Part shown: piece by piece, positions 51,088 through 59,448 of the stretch
Layout of the letters: each line of letters begins with the position of its first letter
How positions within the stretch are numbered: the stretch's first letter is position 1
Assembly (NCBI RefSeq): GCF_046736045.1
Contig: NZ_CP177134.1
Span: forward strand, 2,046,001-2,110,000
Direction of reading: 5' to 3'
Length of the DNA: 64,000 nt
Source: Leptospira_A sp046736045
GTDB lineage: Bacteria; Spirochaetota; Leptospiria; Leptospirales; Leptospiraceae
Position numbers and translations under genes: made by a program
Notes under the pieces: generated by a model
Databases searched by the model: none
Seen by the model: the letters and a program-made list of their open reading frames with translations, nothing else
What the model was told of the DNA's origin: nothing

Positions 51088-51107
51088 GATATAGAGAGGT
51101 TTTCAAA

Positions 51108-51593
51108 ATGGCTGAAGATTTTTATCAAATCAAAGTGAAACGGGGAAGCGAAGAAATTCCTATGTCCAATTTTAAGGACAAAGTTCTTCTGATTGTCAAT
51201 ACTGCGAGTGAGTGCGGCTTCACTCCTCAATACAAAGGTTTGCAGGAAACCTATGACAAACTACATACAAAAGGTTTTGAAATCCTTGCTTTTCCTTGCA
51301 ATCAATTCAACGGACAAGAACCCGGTTCCGACGAGGAAATCAAACTTTTTTGCGAAAGAACTTTCAGCACAACATTTCCTATATTTTCCAAATTGGAAGT
51401 AAACGGCCCGAATACGGATCCTCTTTACCAACACCTGAAAAAACAAGCACCCGGAATATTCGGTTCTCTCGATTTGAAATGGAATTTCACAAAATTCCTA
51501 ATAGATAAAAAAGGAAATGTTATCAAGCGTTATGCGCCTATTACAAAGCCGGAAGCAATCGTAAAAGACATCGAGGAATTGATTGCAAAATAG
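51108..51593 (+). CDS. Glutathione peroxidase-type thiol peroxidase
   Basis: This 161-residue GPx-family enzyme reduces organic hydroperoxides using thioredoxin or glutathione. The peroxidatic Cys is in Asn-Thr-Ala-Ser-Glu-Cys-Gly-Phe-Thr near residue 37. The second conserved motif is Phe-Pro-Cys-Asn-Gln-Phe-Asn-Gly-Gln-Glu-Pro-Gly near residue 63, and Trp-Asn-Phe-Thr-Lys-Phe is near 125. The ribosome site AGAGAGG precedes ATG 51108. It overlaps the OhrR gene by 11 bases and has OhrR-like operators upstream. Confidence 0.93.
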   Translation: MAEDFYQIKVKRGSEEIPMSNFKDKVLLIVNTASECGFTPQYKGLQETYDKLHTKGFEILAFPCNQFNGQEPGSDEEIKLFCERTFSTTFPIFSKLEVNGPNTDPLYQHLKKQAPGIFGSLDLKWNFTKFLIDKKGNVIKRYAPITKPEAIVKDIEELIAK

Positions 51594-52017
51594 TTCCAAA
51601 CAGGTAGAAATACTTTTGCTTAAAAACCAAATTTGTTTTTCTCTTTATTCTGCAACACATAGGATGATGAAAATGTATCGTCCTATGCTTGCCGAATTGA
51701 ATTTAACCTATCCTCAATATCTTGTAATGCTTGTTTTGTGGGAAGAAGACGGACTTTCTGTAAGCGAAATCGGTGAAAGATTGAGTCTTGATTCGGGAAC
51801 TTTGACTCCTCTCTTGAAGAGGATGCAAACTGCAAATCTTTTGGAAAGAAAAAGAGCGAAGGATGACGAAAGGGTAGTGATTGTTCAGTTGACTTCTTTC
51901 GGGAAAAAAATGCAAACAAAGGCCCGATCCGTACCGGAAAAATTGTTTTGCCAAATGGGGATTTCAATTTCCGAAATTGTCTCTCTCAAATCTACGTTGG
52001 ATCGATTGGGGGCTTAG
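51583..52017 (+). CDS. ohrR: OhrR-type MarR-family peroxide sensor
   Basis: This 144-residue winged-helix repressor has the OhrR signature Asn-Gln-Ile-Cys-Phe-Ser-Leu-Tyr-Ser-Ala with sensing Cys18, then Leu-Thr-Tyr-Pro-Gln-Tyr-Leu and Leu-Asp-Ser-Gly-Thr-Leu-Thr-Pro-Leu-Leu-Lys-Arg for DNA binding. A second Cys123 in Glu-Lys-Leu-Phe-Cys-Gln corresponds to the resolving Cys of Xanthomonas-type two-Cys OhrR. The protein should be inactivated by lipid or organic hydroperoxide. The TTG 51583 start overlaps gpx; TTG 51616 is possible. The next gene begins 3 bases after its stop. Confidence 0.9.
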   Translation: MQNSSKQVEILLLKNQICFSLYSATHRMMKMYRPMLAELNLTYPQYLVMLVLWEEDGLSVSEIGERLSLDSGTLTPLLKRMQTANLLERKRAKDDERVVIVQLTSFGKKMQTKARSVPEKLFCQMGISISEIVSLKSTLDRLGA

Positions 52018-52020
52018 TCT

Positions 52021-52401
52021 ATGGACTTATACCGCCTCAATCTGAAGAAGTTTCATATATTATATTTCACCTATGTTTTGTTAAGTGTTCTGATCTCCAT
52101 TCCTCTTTTGGATTTATGGGTAAACAAAAACTTACATTTTGTATTTTATCTGGGTGCGGGAGTTTCTTTTTTCCTTCAAATCGCAGCGATGGAGCTACGC
52201 TTTTTGCCGAGGGTTTCTCCTAGCCTGGGGGAGAAGGGATTTCCTTTTTTTACGGTAATTCTCTTTTTTTTTGTGAATCTGGGAACTATTTCCGCACTGG
52301 CATTTTTAGAGTTTCCTTTTGAATCCATAGCTGGATTTTTAATTGCCTATTTCCTCCACCTACTTTTTCTTGTATTTGCGAGCTATTATAGTGAAAAATA
52401 A
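52021..52401 (+). CDS. AtpI-like four-helix membrane protein
   Basis: This 126-residue protein has about four membrane helices and sits immediately before atpB. AtpI is expected here and aids c-ring assembly, but sequence similarity is weak, so the call rests on topology and position. A GGGGG ribosome site lies about 7 bases upstream within the ohrR end. It overlaps the GTG start of atpB by 11 bases. Confidence 0.6.
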   Translation: MDLYRLNLKKFHILYFTYVLLSVLISIPLLDLWVNKNLHFVFYLGAGVSFFLQIAAMELRFLPRVSPSLGEKGFPFFTVILFFFVNLGTISALAFLEFPFESIAGFLIAYFLHLLFLVFASYYSEK

Positions 52402-53449
52402 GTCTAAGTATCGGGCATTTTTCTCATTTCTATTACTTTTTTTCCTGACTTTTTCTGGTCTTTGGGCATCCGGAGGAGAACACGATTCTCACTCGGAAGA
52501 GTTTGACTTCAGTGAAGTCATGGCGCACCATTTAGGTGATGCCCCCATCTTTCCATTGAATTTTGGCGGAGAAAAAGTTTTCGAAGGACAAACAGGATTT
52601 AATCCGGAAGAACACGATGTGTTCGCGGATCATGATGGAAAACATTACCACTACTTGGGTGGTTTTGACATGCACATTACAAAACGTGTGACCATGATGT
52701 GGATTGCTTCTTTCTTTCTATTCATCGTTTTTATCCCTGCAGCCAACCTGATCTCAAAAAATCCGAATAAAGTGTATAACAAATTCACTTCCGGAGTTGA
52801 GGCTTTCGTATCGTATTTGAAAGAAAACGTAGTTGATTCCTCTTTGGAGCACCACGGTCACTCATATTACCATTATATTTTCAGTTTGTTTTTCTTTATC
52901 CTTTTCTGCAATTTGTTCGGCCTTGTTCCTTCCGTAGGTGAGCTTACTGTTGCGGCATCGGATCTATTGGTGTCCGTAGGTGTTTACGAACACACACCTC
53001 ACTCTTTGCATACATTTGGCCAGATCTGGTCCGGGATCACTCCGACCGGTGATATCGGTGTGACGTTATCACTTGCATCTTTGACATTAATCATCATTTA
53101 CGGAACTGCATTTTCCTACCAAGGGATTTCGTTTGTTGCGCATGCTGTTCCGAAAGGGGTTCCTCTACCTCTTTGGCCTTTGATGTGGGCCTTGGAATTT
53201 ATCGTGACTCATATTGCCCGTTCTTTTGCACTTACGATGAGGTTGCTTGCCAACATGACTGCAGGTCACGTTATGATCTTGGCTCTACTTGGATTTATCT
53301 TTATGAGCCAAAGTTATTTTATCGCTCCCATCTCCGTACTTAGCTCCGTGCTAATTTACTTTTTGGAGCTTTTGGTCGCCTTTTTACAGGCGTTTATATT
53401 TGCTTTGCTCACTACCGTGTTCATTGGAACGGTAATGCATAGACATTAG
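52391..53449 (+). CDS. atpB: F1Fo ATP synthase subunit a
   Basis: This 352-residue protein starts at GTG 52391, overlapping the previous gene; earlier in-frame starts lie inside it. A signal peptide ends after Leu-Trp-Ala-Ser, followed by a His/Asp/Glu-rich extracytoplasmic segment of about 80 residues and then the conserved channel helices. The essential Arg is in Ala-Leu-Thr-Met-Arg-Leu-Leu-Ala-Asn-Met near residue 285. The long N-terminal extension is unusual compared with E. coli subunit a (271 residues). Confidence 0.95.
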   Translation: MKNKSKYRAFFSFLLLFFLTFSGLWASGGEHDSHSEEFDFSEVMAHHLGDAPIFPLNFGGEKVFEGQTGFNPEEHDVFADHDGKHYHYLGGFDMHITKRVTMMWIASFFLFIVFIPAANLISKNPNKVYNKFTSGVEAFVSYLKENVVDSSLEHHGHSYYHYIFSLFFFILFCNLFGLVPSVGELTVAASDLLVSVGVYEHTPHSLHTFGQIWSGITPTGDIGVTLSLASLTLIIIYGTAFSYQGISFVAHAVPKGVPLPLWPLMWALEFIVTHIARSFALTMRLLANMTAGHVMILALLGFIFMSQSYFIAPISVLSSVLIYFLELLVAFLQAFIFALLTTVFIGTVMHRH

Positions 53450-53496
53450 ATTTTGGTTTTATTTATATTTTAAAACAAACAGGAGTAAACGAAGAC

Positions 53497-53787
53497 ATGG
53501 AATTCGGTTTAGGATACATCGCAGTAGGACTCGCAGCTGGCTTAGCAATGCTCGGCGCAGGCATCGGAATCGGTAGAATCGGTGGTTCTGTCGCAGAAAG
53601 CATTAGTCGCCAACCAGAAGCGGCAGGAAAGATTCAACTTGTGCTTTACGTAGCAGCAGGTATGATCGAAGGTGCTGCACTTTTCGCAATCGTAATCGCA
53701 CTACTTATCGCTCTTAAACTCAATGGTTCTATCGACAAAACCATTGGATCAAGTGCATCTGCACCTAAAGTAGAACAAGGACAATAG
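53497..53787 (+). CDS. atpE: ATP synthase subunit c
   Basis: This 96-residue two-helix proteolipid has the Gly-rich first helix (Ala-Gly-Ile-Gly-Ile-Gly-Arg), the polar loop Arg-Gln-Pro-Glu, and the ion-binding Glu in Ala-Gly-Met-Ile-Glu-Gly-Ala near residue 58. The residue after Glu is Gly, not Ser/Thr, which suggests a proton rather than sodium ring. The C-terminal tail of about 18 residues is longer than usual. Confidence 0.96.
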   Translation: MEFGLGYIAVGLAAGLAMLGAGIGIGRIGGSVAESISRQPEAAGKIQLVLYVAAGMIEGAALFAIVIALLIALKLNGSIDKTIGSSASAPKVEQGQ

Positions 53788-53789
53788 TC

Positions 53790-54314
53790 TTGGCTATCCT
53801 TGCGGCTTCCGGCTTCAATCTGCTGAAAGTCAATCCGGGTCTGGTTGTCTGGACCCTGGTCACTTTTTCAATTGTAGTCATAGTTCTCAAAAAATTTGCC
53901 TGGGACAAAATCCTTCATGCCCTTGAAGAGCGTTCTTCGGGAATCCAAGGGGACATCGACAAAGCTGAGGCACTCCGCAAAGAAGCAGAAAAGTCCCTAA
54001 AAGATTACCAAGAAAAACTTTATGCGGCAACTGACGAAGCTCATAAGATTATTGAAGAAGCAAAACGCGATGCGGGTGTGCTTCGAAATAAGCTTGTTGA
54101 GGAAACAAACAAAGAAGTTAAAAATTTAAAAGATAGCGCCCTTCGCGAGATAGATCTTGCAAAAGGAAAAGCTCTCGCTGAATTACAAACCCAAATTGTG
54201 GAAATGTCAGTGCTCATCGCAAGTGAGATATTGGAAAAACAACTGAAGAAAGAGGATTATACTTCTTTCGTTGAAAAAGAGATTTCAAAACTCGAAAAAC
54301 AAAAATTAAAATGA
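53790..54314 (+). CDS. atpF: ATP synthase subunit b
   Basis: This 174-residue protein has one N-terminal membrane helix (about 17-36) and a long Lys/Glu-rich helical stalk with a right-handed coiled-coil pattern. It starts at TTG 53790, just after the atpE stop. The end overlaps atpH (ATGA). It forms the peripheral stalk joining Fo to F1. Confidence 0.95.
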   Translation: MAILAASGFNLLKVNPGLVVWTLVTFSIVVIVLKKFAWDKILHALEERSSGIQGDIDKAEALRKEAEKSLKDYQEKLYAATDEAHKIIEEAKRDAGVLRNKLVEETNKEVKNLKDSALREIDLAKGKALAELQTQIVEMSVLIASEILEKQLKKEDYTSFVEKEISKLEKQKLK

Positions 54315-54880
54315 GTCGAAGCCAGGTTTCAAAGGTTTATGCCACAGCCCTTCTTGAGTTAGCTAGAGATGCTAACTCTCTTGAGGCTACAGAAGAAGAA
54401 TTAGCAGGTATTATCTCCGCTTTTTTTTCCGATGAATCCGTTCGGCACTATTTTCTTTCCCCGTTGGTTGATCCGATCACGAAAGAAAAATCTGCTGCAA
54501 AGGCCGTTCAGGGACAAACGTCCGAGATCGTTGCCAATTTTATAACGCTAGTTATTCGCAAAAATAGATTCTTGTTTCTCCCCGCAATACTGGAGGATTT
54601 CAAAGAAGGTGTGGATGCACTCAGCAATCGCACTTCTTTGAAAATTTACTCAAAAGAAGTTCTTTCCGTTCCGGAAAAGGAAAGAATCACAAAAGCAATC
54701 ACATCCAATTTCGGACGTCAATTGCGGGTGCAGGAGTTTTTGGATCCGACACTCATCGGTGGATTCAAACTCTATGTAGACGACTATTTAATCGATGCCT
54801 CCATCCGTTTCAAGTTAGACGGAATTGAAGAGGCACTCCTCCAAAAGAAAATCCCTGTCGGAGCAATGTATGAAAATTAA
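54311..54880 (+). CDS. atpH: ATP synthase subunit delta
   Basis: This 189-residue OSCP/delta protein has an N-terminal six-helix bundle and the C-terminal signature Pro-Thr-Leu-Ile-Gly-Gly-Phe-Lys-Leu-Tyr-Val-Asp. It caps F1 and binds the stalk. It overlaps both neighbours: atpF by 4 bases and atpA by 11. Confidence 0.94.
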   Translation: MSRSQVSKVYATALLELARDANSLEATEEELAGIISAFFSDESVRHYFLSPLVDPITKEKSAAKAVQGQTSEIVANFITLVIRKNRFLFLPAILEDFKEGVDALSNRTSLKIYSKEVLSVPEKERITKAITSNFGRQLRVQEFLDPTLIGGFKLYVDDYLIDASIRFKLDGIEEALLQKKIPVGAMYEN

Positions 54881-56384
54881 AACAGACGAAGTAACATCGG
54901 TACTCAAACAAGAAATTAAAAATTTCAACAAAGATCTTCAAGTAGATGAGGTCGGAACTGTTCTCGAAGTAGGGGATGGAATTGCACGTGTTTACGGATT
55001 AAACAACGTGATGTCAGGAGAACTTCTTGAATTTCAAAATGGAGTTCGGGGACAAGCCTTCAACCTGGAAGAAAATTCCGTTGGGGTAATTATCTTTGGA
55101 GATTATATTCATATCCAAGAAGGATTTACGGTAAAGCGGGTAGGTAAAGTTCTCGAAGTTCCCGTTGGCCCAGAACTTTTGGGCCGCGTAGTAAATCCGT
55201 TAGGTGAACCAATTGACGGTAAAGGTCCTTTGAACACCAAAAAAACCCGTCCGGTTGAATCTCCGGCTCCCGGGATCGCTATGAGAAAATCGGTAGCAGA
55301 ACCAATGCAAACCGGTATCAAAGCGATTGATGCCATGATCCCTGTGGGTCGTGGACAAAGAGAGCTGATCATCGGAGACAGAGGAACTGGAAAAACATCC
55401 ATCGCAATCGATACCATCATCAACCAAAAAGGAAAAGATGTAGTTTGTGTTTATGTAGCGATCGGTCAAAAAGCATCTACGGTTGCTTCCACCATCGAAA
55501 TGCTTCGTGAAAAAGGCGCTCTTTCTTACACGATTGTTGTAACTGCAAACGCATCCGAACCTGCTCCGCTTCTTTTCATTGCACCTTATTCCGGTGCTTC
55601 CATGGCAGAATACTTTATGTATGAAGAAGGAAAGGCAACACTGATTGTTTATGATGACCTTTCCAAACAAGCCGTGGCTTACCGCCAAATGTGTCTTCTT
55701 CTTCGCCGCCCACCGGGTCGTGAAGCATATCCTGGTGACGTATTCTACCTTCACTCCCGTCTTTTGGAAAGAGCGGCGAAGTTAGATGATAAATTCGGAG
55801 GTGGGTCAATGACTGCTCTTCCTATCATCGAAACGCAAGAAGGGGAAGTTTCCGCTTATATCCCTACCAACGTAATTTCCATCACTGACGGTCAGATTTA
55901 CTTACAATCCAATTTATTTGCATCGGGCCTTCGCCCTGCGGTAGACGTAGGGATTTCGGTTTCCCGCGTAGGTTCTGCTGCACAGATCAAAGCTATGAAA
56001 AAAGTAGCCGGAACTGTGAAGTCGGACTTGGCTCAGTTCCGTGACTTGGAAGCGTTTGCGCAACTAGGAACTGAACTTGATCCGGTGACACAAGCACAGT
56101 TGGATCGCGGTTACAGAATTTTAGAAATCTTAAAACAACCAAACAACTCACCTTCTCCTGTGGAAGAGCAAGTAATCTCTATCTTTGCTGTGACTCGTGG
56201 GTTTGCAGATACGATTCCTACTGCGAAAATTCGCCAGTTCGAAGCGTTCCTTTTACAAACCATCAGAGACCAACACCCTGAGATTTTGGAAGAGATCCGT
56301 GTTGCAAAAGAAGTGAAAGGTGAAGCGGCTCTTCAAAAAACGATTAAAGCCATTGTTGAACATTTTTTGAGCAAGAATAAGTAA
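54870..56384 (+). CDS. atpA: ATP synthase subunit alpha
   Basis: This 504-residue F1 subunit has Walker A Gly-Asp-Arg-Gly-Thr-Gly-Lys-Thr-Ser near residue 171 and the alpha signature Pro-Ala-Val-Asp-Val-Gly-Ile-Ser-Val-Ser-Arg near residue 365. ATG 54870, inside the atpH end, gives the normal N-terminus. An upstream in-frame start at 54825 is within atpH and is rejected. Confidence 0.97.
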   Translation: MKIKTDEVTSVLKQEIKNFNKDLQVDEVGTVLEVGDGIARVYGLNNVMSGELLEFQNGVRGQAFNLEENSVGVIIFGDYIHIQEGFTVKRVGKVLEVPVGPELLGRVVNPLGEPIDGKGPLNTKKTRPVESPAPGIAMRKSVAEPMQTGIKAIDAMIPVGRGQRELIIGDRGTGKTSIAIDTIINQKGKDVVCVYVAIGQKASTVASTIEMLREKGALSYTIVVTANASEPAPLLFIAPYSGASMAEYFMYEEGKATLIVYDDLSKQAVAYRQMCLLLRRPPGREAYPGDVFYLHSRLLERAAKLDDKFGGGSMTALPIIETQEGEVSAYIPTNVISITDGQIYLQSNLFASGLRPAVDVGISVSRVGSAAQIKAMKKVAGTVKSDLAQFRDLEAFAQLGTELDPVTQAQLDRGYRILEILKQPNNSPSPVEEQVISIFAVTRGFADTIPTAKIRQFEAFLLQTIRDQHPEILEEIRVAKEVKGEAALQKTIKAIVEHFLSKNK

Positions 56385-56395
56385 GGGGAAAGATC

Positions 56396-57268
56396 TTGGC
56401 GACACCGCGTGAGATAAAAAAAAGGATCACTTCGGTCACAAACACCCGAAAGATCACTCGTACTATGGAGATGGTCTCCACTGCGAAGGCGAAAAAAGCA
56501 ACAAACAAAGTGAATGCGGCAAAACCATATGCTGCATTGACGATGGAACTTGTTGAGTCGCTTTCGGGGTTGGCAGGCGTTATCCAAAGCCCTTACCTTC
56601 GTAGACCTGACAAAATTCGTAAAGTTGCCATTCTTGCAATTACAGCCAATCGTGGGTTATGCGGCGGATTCAATTCCAATGTCTTGAAATTGGTTCGTAG
56701 TCGTATTGAGGAATGGAAATCCAAAGGTGTGGAAGTAGAAATTCATGCTGCCGGTAAAAAAGCGATTTCCTACTTTAAATTCGCTAAGATTACACTTAAG
56801 TCGAGTTATACGAATATTGACGATAAAGCCGGATCACATGAAGCAAATGCACTTGCAAATTATTTTATGTCTGCTTTTGCAAAAGAGGAAATCGATACTG
56901 TAGAGATTATCTCTACTCATTATTATTCCGCAGCTTCTCAACGGCCGGAAAGTATCACCGTACTTCCATTGCAAGTCAATGAAAACCAAGCAAAGTCATC
57001 CAACGCCGGACCTGAGATCATTTATGAGCCGGATCCAAAAACCATTCTGGAAAATCTATTACCACTAGTAATTCGAACTACTTTTGTAAAGATCATTCTG
57101 GAAACGGCGGCATCAGAACATATTGCACGAAGAATTGCAATGAAGTCCGCAACAGATGCTGCAGGTGACATGATCAAACTTCTCACTCGGGGTTACAACC
57201 GGGTCAGACAAGCAAAGATCACACAAGAAATATCAGAAATCGTCGGAGGCGCGGAAGCGATCTCTTAA
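56396..57268 (+). CDS. atpG: ATP synthase subunit gamma
   Basis: This 290-residue central-shaft subunit starts at TTG 56396 after AAGGGGAAA. It has the conserved N-terminus (Arg-Ile-x-Ser-Val-x-Asn-Thr-x-Lys-Ile-Thr), and the C-terminal Met-Lys-Ser-Ala-Thr-Asp-Ala-Ala-Gly motif plus Arg-Gln-Ala-x-Ile-Thr-x-Glu-Ile near the end. It rotates within the alpha-beta ring. Confidence 0.96.
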   Translation: MATPREIKKRITSVTNTRKITRTMEMVSTAKAKKATNKVNAAKPYAALTMELVESLSGLAGVIQSPYLRRPDKIRKVAILAITANRGLCGGFNSNVLKLVRSRIEEWKSKGVEVEIHAAGKKAISYFKFAKITLKSSYTNIDDKAGSHEANALANYFMSAFAKEEIDTVEIISTHYYSAASQRPESITVLPLQVNENQAKSSNAGPEIIYEPDPKTILENLLPLVIRTTFVKIILETAASEHIARRIAMKSATDAAGDMIKLLTRGYNRVRQAKITQEISEIVGGAEAIS

Positions 57269-57289
57269 TCAGATCATTCGGAGTAATAT

Positions 57290-58696
57290 ATGAATAAAGG
57301 CAAAATCAAACAAATTATCGGTTCGGTATTAGACATTAGTTTCGAAACAGGAAACATTCCTGAAATCTTCAATGCAGTTGAAATCAGAACGAAAGTGAAC
57401 GGTAATGATGTTAAAATCACTGCCGAGGTTCAACAACACATCGGTGACAATACTGTCCGTGCCATTTCCCTTCAATCTACAGACGGTCTCAAAAGAGGCC
57501 TGGAAGTTACCGATACCGGATCTCCTATTTCCGTTCCCGTAGGAACAAAAACTTTGGGACGTATCTTTAATGTGTTAGGTGAAACAATTGATGAATTGGG
57601 CGATATGCCAAAAGACATCGAAAAAAGACCGATCCATAGAAATGCTCCCAGCTACGAAGAAATCAAACCTAAGACTGAGATTTTTGAAACAGGAATCAAA
57701 GTCATCGACCTGCTTGCTCCTTATATCAAAGGGGGAAAGACAGGACTTTTCGGTGGTGCGGGAGTTGGTAAAACGGTTCTCATTCAGGAATTGATCAACA
57801 ACATCGCAAAACAACATGGTGGATTCTCCGTGTTTGCCGGAGTTGGTGAAAGAACAAGGGAAGGAAACGACCTTTGGCATGAGATGAAGGATTCCGGAGT
57901 TATCGACAAAACAGTATTATGTTTTGGTCAGATGAACGAACCACCGGGTGCTCGTCTTCGGGTTGCTCTTTCCGCTTTGACAATGGCGGAACATTTCCGC
58001 GACCAATCCGGTTCTGACATTTTATTATTCGTAGATAACATCTTCCGTTTTTCTCAAGCGGGTTCCGAGGTTTCGGCTCTTCTCGGTCGTATGCCTTCAG
58101 CCGTAGGATACCAACCGACTCTCGCAACAGAGATGGGGGGATTGCAAGAAAGAATCACTTCTACAACAAAGGGTTCGATTACTTCCGTACAAGCGATCTA
58201 CGTTCCTGCCGACGACTTAACTGACCCGGCTCCTGCAACTGCATTCACTCACTTGGATGCAACTACGGTTCTTTCTCGTGCGATTTCCGAAAAAGGGATT
58301 TACCCTGCTGTGGATCCACTTGGTTCTACATCCAGAATTATGAGCTCTGCCATCCTTGGTGATGAGCATTATGATACTGCGCGGGAAGTACAACGAATTC
58401 TTCAAAGATACAAAGACTTACAAGATATCATCGCCATTTTGGGTATGGATGAGCTTTCTGAAGATGACAAGGTTCTTGTGGCTCGTGCGAGAAGATTGGA
58501 GAAGTTCCTCTCTCAACCGTTCCACGTGGCAGAACAATTCACAGGTCGTCCTGGTAAGTATGTGAAATTGGCTGATACCATCCGTTCTTTCAAAGCAATT
58601 ATTGAAGGTAAATTCGATAGCCTTCCGGAACAAGCGTTCTATATGGTCGGTTCGATTGATGAAGTGGTGGAAGCTGCGAAACAGTTGAAAGCTTAA
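57290..58696 (+). CDS. atpD: ATP synthase subunit beta
   Basis: This 468-residue catalytic subunit has Walker A Gly-Gly-Ala-Gly-Val-Gly-Lys-Thr near residue 163, catalytic Glu in Gly-Glu-Arg-Thr-Arg-Glu-Gly, Walker B Leu-Leu-Phe-Val-Asp-Asn, and the Asp-Glu-Leu-Ser-Glu-Asp-Asp (DELSEED-like) segment near residue 386. It is the site of ATP synthesis. Confidence 0.97.
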   Translation: MNKGKIKQIIGSVLDISFETGNIPEIFNAVEIRTKVNGNDVKITAEVQQHIGDNTVRAISLQSTDGLKRGLEVTDTGSPISVPVGTKTLGRIFNVLGETIDELGDMPKDIEKRPIHRNAPSYEEIKPKTEIFETGIKVIDLLAPYIKGGKTGLFGGAGVGKTVLIQELINNIAKQHGGFSVFAGVGERTREGNDLWHEMKDSGVIDKTVLCFGQMNEPPGARLRVALSALTMAEHFRDQSGSDILLFVDNIFRFSQAGSEVSALLGRMPSAVGYQPTLATEMGGLQERITSTTKGSITSVQAIYVPADDLTDPAPATAFTHLDATTVLSRAISEKGIYPAVDPLGSTSRIMSSAILGDEHYDTAREVQRILQRYKDLQDIIAILGMDELSEDDKVLVARARRLEKFLSQPFHVAEQFTGRPGKYVKLADTIRSFKAIIEGKFDSLPEQAFYMVGSIDEVVEAAKQLKA

Positions 58697-58713
58697 GGAT
58701 TTAGGCTCGCTCC

Positions 58714-59094
58714 ATGGAAAAAAACCTATCTCTTACGATCATCTCTCCTGACAAAATCCTCTACCAAGGGAAGGTGGAATCTGCCATCCTCCCTGGGGCT
58801 GTGGGTTATTTTGGAATTTTGCCGGGGCATGCTCCTCTGGTTTCCCAATTGGATCATGGGCTGATGCGCCTCAAAATTGAAGGAAAAGAGTTCCGAATTG
58901 CGATTGATGGTGGATTTTGCGAGGTGAAAAACAATGAGATCCGGGTTTTGACGGAAGGTGGCGACTCGGAAGACGACATCACTCATGACCACGCGGAAGA
59001 GTTGCTTCGTGATATAGAGGCACTTCCTCATTCCCCAGAAAAAGAAATTCAATTAAAGAAAGCAAAAGTTCGCATTTTACTGCACCAACGTTAA
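58714..59094 (+). CDS. atpC: ATP synthase subunit epsilon
   Basis: This 126-residue protein has the beta-sandwich N-domain (Leu-Thr-Ile-Ile-Ser-Pro, Leu-Pro-Gly-Ala-Val-Gly-Tyr-Phe-Gly-Ile-Leu-Pro-Gly-His) and a short helical C-domain. It completes the B-E-F-H-A-G-D-C order and inhibits hydrolysis. Confidence 0.96.
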   Translation: MEKNLSLTIISPDKILYQGKVESAILPGAVGYFGILPGHAPLVSQLDHGLMRLKIEGKEFRIAIDGGFCEVKNNEIRVLTEGGDSEDDITHDHAEELLRDIEALPHSPEKEIQLKKAKVRILLHQR

Positions 59095-59101
59095 TTTTTT
59101 T

Positions 59102-59133
59102 CCCCTCTAGTTGCCGAAAATAAACAAGAGGGG
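59102..59133 (+). promoter_or_regulatory. Hairpin that pairs with the SLBB gene's ribosome site
   Basis: CCCCTCT (59102-59108) and AGAGGGG (59127-59133) form a perfect 7-bp stem with an 18-base loop. The 3' arm contains the GAGGGG Shine-Dalgarno of the gene starting at TTG 59143. It lies just after atpC. No T-run follows, so it is more likely a translation control element than a terminator. Confidence 0.45.
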
Positions 59134-59142
59134 ACTATTCCT

Positions 59143-59439
59143 TTGATTCAAAAATTTGCACTCGGTACTGCGCTCGTTGTAAGTGTTTTGGCTTTTGCAT
59201 TTTACTTGAAGGAACATCCATCTCTGCAAAAAAGAATCTATTCTCCGGAAGAAATTCATGTTAGAATATCGGGACCAGTCAAAAACCCCGGAATTTACAC
59301 CATGGAGTCAGGAGCCACTGAGAAGGATTTGATTGAGCGAGCAGGGGGATTATTGCCCCATGTGCATGTATCTTTGGAGGAAAGTAGCTTGGAACAATTG
59401 TTAGTTGATGGCCAGGCTATAGATTTGGGAAAACGGTAA
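59143..59439 (+). CDS. Small SLBB-domain protein (ComEA N-terminal-like)
   Basis: This 98-residue protein has one N-terminal membrane segment (about 5-22) and then an SLBB domain (Val-Arg-Ile-Ser-Gly-Pro-Val-x-x-Pro-Gly-Ile-Tyr, Ile-Glu-Arg-Ala-Gly-Gly-Leu). The domain occurs in polysaccharide-export proteins and in ComEA. There is no helix-hairpin-helix DNA-binding part, so it is an isolated SLBB. Start is TTG 59143 (GAGGGG ribosome site). Confidence 0.72.
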   Translation: MIQKFALGTALVVSVLAFAFYLKEHPSLQKRIYSPEEIHVRISGPVKNPGIYTMESGATEKDLIERAGGLLPHVHVSLEESSLEQLLVDGQAIDLGKR

Positions 59440-59448
59440 TCGAAGCGA

